26,024 nucleotides of DNA, taken from NCBI GenBank assembly GCA_031259205.1, contig JAIRLS010000052.1, forward strand, positions 1 to 26,024. Direction: 5' to 3'. This document shows positions 23,366 to 26,024 of the stretch, piece after piece. The notes below the pieces were generated by a model that was not told where the DNA came from, did not search any database, and was given only the letters and a program-made list of their open reading frames with translations. The position numbers were made by a program, and so were the translations under genes. Every line of letters begins with the position of its first letter. Positions within the stretch are counted from its first letter, which is position 1. The stretch comes from Bacteroidales bacterium. GTDB taxonomy: Bacteria; Bacteroidota; Bacteroidia; Bacteroidales; UBA4181.

Positions 23366-24739
23366 ATGGCTGTCAAAAATATTAATCGGATATTTAATCA
23401 GGTAAAGCATTTTATCACAGATGAAGTGTGGAGTGTACGACTGGATGATTATCCTTCGCACATTGCGCTTCTTTTGCGCTATTTACGTGTTATCCTGGTA
23501 GCCTTCCGCCGATTTTTCGAGGACAAGGTACAACTGCGGGCGTCAGGCCTGACATTCTACTCGCTGTTGGCGCTGGTACCCATTTTGGCAATGGGTTTCG
23601 GCATCTCCAAAGGTTTCGGGCTGGACAAAGACCTGGAACAGTACCTGATGGATAATTTCAAAAGTGATGAGAAAGTGCTCCTCTGGTTAATGAGTTCTGT
23701 TCGATCCATGCTCAACAATACGCAGGGAGGCGTCATTGCCGGCGTAGGACTGGCGATTCTGTTCTGGTCGGTGATGAAAATGCTGGGTAATATCGAAAAT
23801 TCGTTCAATGATATCTGGCAAATCAAAAACCAACGCTCCTATGTCCGCAAATTCACCGATTATCTGTCGCTGATGCTTGTCGCGCCGGTACTCATCATTG
23901 CCTCCAGTAGCGGGACAGTTTTTGTCGCCACCAAACTGAACGACATCTCTTCGCATATCGAATTTGTCAATCTAAGCCCGTTCTTCATCTACATGATGAA
24001 ACTTTCCCCCTATCTCATGATCTGGCTGCTGTTCACACTGCTATACATGATCATGCCCAACACCAAAGTTTCTTTCAAGTCGGCATTGATCGGCGGAATT
24101 TTGGCAGGATCGGCGTTTGAAGTCGTACAATGGGTGTACATTGACTTGCAGATGGGCGTGTCGCGCTATAATGCCATTTACGGAAGTTTTGCCGCTATAC
24201 CGCTACTGCTGGTGTGGATGCAGACCAGCTGGCTGATCGTCCTGCTGGGCGCCGAAATTTCCTTTGCCAACCAGAACATCGACCTCTATGAACTGGAAAA
24301 CGAATCGCTGCAAATCAGCCCGTATGCCCACAGAGCCTATAACCTGCTACTGCTGCAAAAAATCGTGCTTAATTTTATAAAAGGAGAAGGTTCGACGTCC
24401 ATGCAAGGACTGTCCGGCAATATGAAACTTCCCTCACGACTGGTGCAAATGGTGATCGCCGACCTGCTGCTCGCCGGACTGATCACCGAAGTACATTCCG
24501 ACAGGGAAAAACAGCGCTTGTTCATGCCTTCCAAAGACGCGAAAAACTATAGCCTGAAATACATCTTTGAACAACTGGACAAACGCGGCAATAACAGAAT
24601 ATTACAGAAACCGGACCCGGAAATGAAAAAGATTCTGCACATTCAGGAACAATTTTTGCAGCAAATAGCAACATCACCGGAAAACATCCTGATTCAGGAT
24701 TTACCGAAATATAGAATTGAAAATCATCATGTTTCGTAG
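23366..24739 (+). CDS. YihY/BrkB family inner membrane protein
   Basis: A 457-residue integral membrane protein of the YihY/virulence factor BrkB family (once mislabelled RNase BN). Family features appear in order: VQLRASGLTFYSLLALVPILAMGFG, a segment around GVGLAILFWSVMKMLGNIENSFNDIW, membrane spans at LMLVAPVLIIASSSGTVFVA and YLMIWLLFTLLYMIMPNTKV, then YGSFAAIPLLLVWMQTSWLIVLLGAEISF. About six membrane segments fill residues 50-310. The C-terminal 145 residues are soluble and resemble a winged-helix-like extension (LPSRLVQMVIADLLLAGLITEV). The molecular role of the family is unsettled (transport is proposed). The gene has its own strong promoter. The next gene starts inside its 3' end. Confidence 0.9.
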   Translation: MAVKNINRIFNQVKHFITDEVWSVRLDDYPSHIALLLRYLRVILVAFRRFFEDKVQLRASGLTFYSLLALVPILAMGFGISKGFGLDKDLEQYLMDNFKSDEKVLLWLMSSVRSMLNNTQGGVIAGVGLAILFWSVMKMLGNIENSFNDIWQIKNQRSYVRKFTDYLSLMLVAPVLIIASSSGTVFVATKLNDISSHIEFVNLSPFFIYMMKLSPYLMIWLLFTLLYMIMPNTKVSFKSALIGGILAGSAFEVVQWVYIDLQMGVSRYNAIYGSFAAIPLLLVWMQTSWLIVLLGAEISFANQNIDLYELENESLQISPYAHRAYNLLLLQKIVLNFIKGEGSTSMQGLSGNMKLPSRLVQMVIADLLLAGLITEVHSDREKQRLFMPSKDAKNYSLKYIFEQLDKRGNNRILQKPDPEMKKILHIQEQFLQQIATSPENILIQDLPKYRIENHHVS

Positions 24740-25538
24740 TACCGTCAAGAAGATATTCTTTTTCTGCGCCTTTCTCTGCCTGATGGCTGCTGTTGCAGCG
24801 GCTCAGCCGGTCAAAAACCGGCGCGACTCCCAGGGACGAAAACAAGGTTACTGGGAAGTGACAGACCGCAACGGACGGCTGGTGTATTCAGGTTCTTTCA
24901 AGGACGACAAGCCCGCAGGAGAAATGAAACGCTACCATCCGCAGGGAGGAGTGCGAGTGGTCATGAACTATCGGGAAGGCAGCGACAGAATATCATCGCG
25001 GTTTTTCTGGCAAAACGGCGAAATAGCCGCCGAAGGCAACTACATCGGCAACAAAAGAGACAGCCTGTGGATTTTTTACAGTTATTATACCCGTAAAAAA
25101 TCCTGCCAAATGTATTACGTCAACGGAATGCGCAACGGAAAGTCGCAAAGTTTCTATCCAAACGGCAGCGTCAACGAGGAAATCAACTGGATCAACGACA
25201 TGAAAGAAGGGCAATGGCAACAGTTTTTCGAATCGGGCAAGCTAAAACTGACCGCTACTTACAAAAACAATCAACTGGAAGGCAGCTACACCATTTTTTA
25301 CCCCGACGGTAAAAAAGAAACCGCCGGACAATACCGTAACCATCAACCCGAAGGCCAATGGTTCCATTACCATCTCGACGGAACTGTCGCCGCCGCAATT
25401 GAGTACAAGGACGGAATCATCGTCAATCGGGAACAACTTACGGCAGCAGAACAGGAATTTTTCCGGAAAATAGAAGCCGAAAAGGGACGCATTAAAGAAC
25501 CGGATATTGAGGATTTCTTGCGGGAAGCACGCGAATGA
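24729..25538 (+). CDS. YwqK/MORN-like repeat secreted protein
   Basis: A 269-residue protein starting at the ATG at 24729; an upstream in-frame TTG at 24717 is less likely. A signal peptide (KKIFFFCAFLCLMAAVAAAQ) directs export. The mature part is a run of about eight short MORN-variant repeats of the form G-x-W/Y-x-x-Y/F-x-x-x-G-x-x, such as GYWEVTDRNGRLVYSGSF, EGQWQQFFESGKLKLTATY and EGSYTIFYPDGKKETAGQY. A charged tail (AEQEFFRKIEAEKGRIKEP) follows. Many such proteins are annotated as YwqK-family toxin-antitoxin antitoxins, but that label is weak here: the protein is exported and no toxin lies nearby. It overlaps the end of the YihY gene by 11 bases, so the two are translationally coupled. 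The function is unknown. Confidence 0.82.
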   Translation: MFRSTVKKIFFFCAFLCLMAAVAAAQPVKNRRDSQGRKQGYWEVTDRNGRLVYSGSFKDDKPAGEMKRYHPQGGVRVVMNYREGSDRISSRFFWQNGEIAAEGNYIGNKRDSLWIFYSYYTRKKSCQMYYVNGMRNGKSQSFYPNGSVNEEINWINDMKEGQWQQFFESGKLKLTATYKNNQLEGSYTIFYPDGKKETAGQYRNHQPEGQWFHYHLDGTVAAAIEYKDGIIVNREQLTAAEQEFFRKIEAEKGRIKEPDIEDFLREARE

Positions 25539-25887
25539 CCGATCATCTCCCGCCCCACGTGGAAACCGAAAATAATAAGGTATGGTTGATTTATGCTTAC
25601 CATAGAGAAACAGGCGAAAGCGAAACTTGAAAACAGCAGGGATATTGAAACAAAAATTATCCGATTCGGGAGTAAACTGCGGAAGTATTGCCACTGACCG
25701 GAATAGTTTTACGACTGTATTCAAAAATGAAAACCATCTTATCGGGAAGAAATTTACAGTTGGAATAGAAGGAAATAATTGCCGACTGCGACGTCGTATC
25801 CGAAGGGCTTTCCGTAAAACTTGCTGTTTTTCAAAGAAACCGTTCCACCATTTTAACCCAACTTGGCCCAAATTACCCTCAAAATAG
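25535..25887 (+). pseudogene. Frameshifted IS1-family transposase remnant
   Basis: Two reading frames together spell the C-terminal part of an IS1-type transposase (InsB-like). In the frame of base 25580 the sequence reads VETENNKVWLIYAYHRETGE and then stops at 25625-25627. After a frame change the sequence from about 25627 reads LKTAGILKQKLSDSG, then ATDRNSFTTVFKNENHLIGK, KFTVGIEGNNCRLRRRIRRA and FRKTCCFSKK. This matches the IS1 pattern HxIGKxxTxxIExxNxxLRxxIxRxxRKTxxFSK. The N-terminal (InsA) part is missing, and the end after FSKK diverges (HHFNPTWPKLPSK). The remnant begins right at the stop of the YwqK-like gene. It is a dead fragment. Confidence 0.8.
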
Positions 25888-26024
25888 AGGAAAACAGGGC
25901 AAATAAACACACAGCGTAGTCGACATATCTCTTATAATTAGATAGTTATAAAACAGGCGATCACAAAAAGTCGTTTGTGTTCCCAGAACTTTTAGTTGGC
26001 TCTTTGCAGACTCAATTTTTTTTC
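25888..26024. other. Non-coding right edge of the window
   Basis: AT-rich sequence after the IS1 remnant. I see no gene, terminator or recognisable IS end in it. Confidence 0.5.

Noticed and set aside
24717..24728. Upstream TTG start of the YwqK-like gene
   Set aside because: The ATG at 24729 gives a clean signal peptide with a basic start, so the TTG adds only four residues without support.

Overview
This window reads as a chromosomal segment of a member of the Bacteroidota, most likely Bacteroidales-like. Three things point that way: a type IX secretion system (T9SS) cargo with a type B sorting domain next to a PorP/SprF-family protein; Bacteroidota-type -7 promoter boxes (TAnnTTTG) ahead of most transcription units; and the protein families present (bactofilin, thioester alpha-2-macroglobulin, Prc-type S41 protease, RnfC). 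Most genes have roughly 45-50% GC by eye. The left-end transposase is clearly AT-richer and rnfC clearly GC-richer. No tRNA, rRNA or CRISPR array was seen.

Layout. 1-1137: the 3' part of an IS4-type DDE transposase that runs off the left edge. 1138-1724: a gene-free patch of nested inverted repeats and short dispersed repeats. 1725-2111: a bactofilin, convergent with a minus-strand T9SS pair (cargo 3447-8969, PorP/SprF 2437-3444); both sides share an intrinsic terminator at 2208-2244. 9049-14502: a very large alpha-2-macroglobulin-like lipoprotein on the minus strand. 14503-15200: a long regulatory or repeat region holding a strictly periodic array of four CRP/FNR-like palindromes. 15201-18263: a transketolase-thiL operon (minus). 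18621-19961: an rnfC gene standing alone without its usual rnf partners. 20260-25538: plus-strand genes for an S41 protease, serine acetyltransferase, a YihY/BrkB membrane protein and a YwqK/MORN-like secreted protein. 25535-25887: a frameshifted IS1-family transposase remnant.

How the genes fit together. The cargo/PorP-SprF pair is a classic two-gene unit for exporting a large repeat-rich surface protein by T9SS. The alpha-2-macroglobulin and the Prc-like protease both act in the envelope (protease trapping and processing). Transketolase and ThiL link pentose phosphate metabolism to use of its cofactor, thiamine diphosphate. I see no complete novel defence or metabolic system. The most unusual signals are non-coding: the 22-bp-period palindrome array at 14998-15079, the nested 29-bp and 26-bp perfect inverted repeats at 1172-1557, and a dispersed repeat family with the core ATAGCRCCTCAA found in five intergenic places. 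The orphan, GC-rich rnfC is the most unusual gene context.
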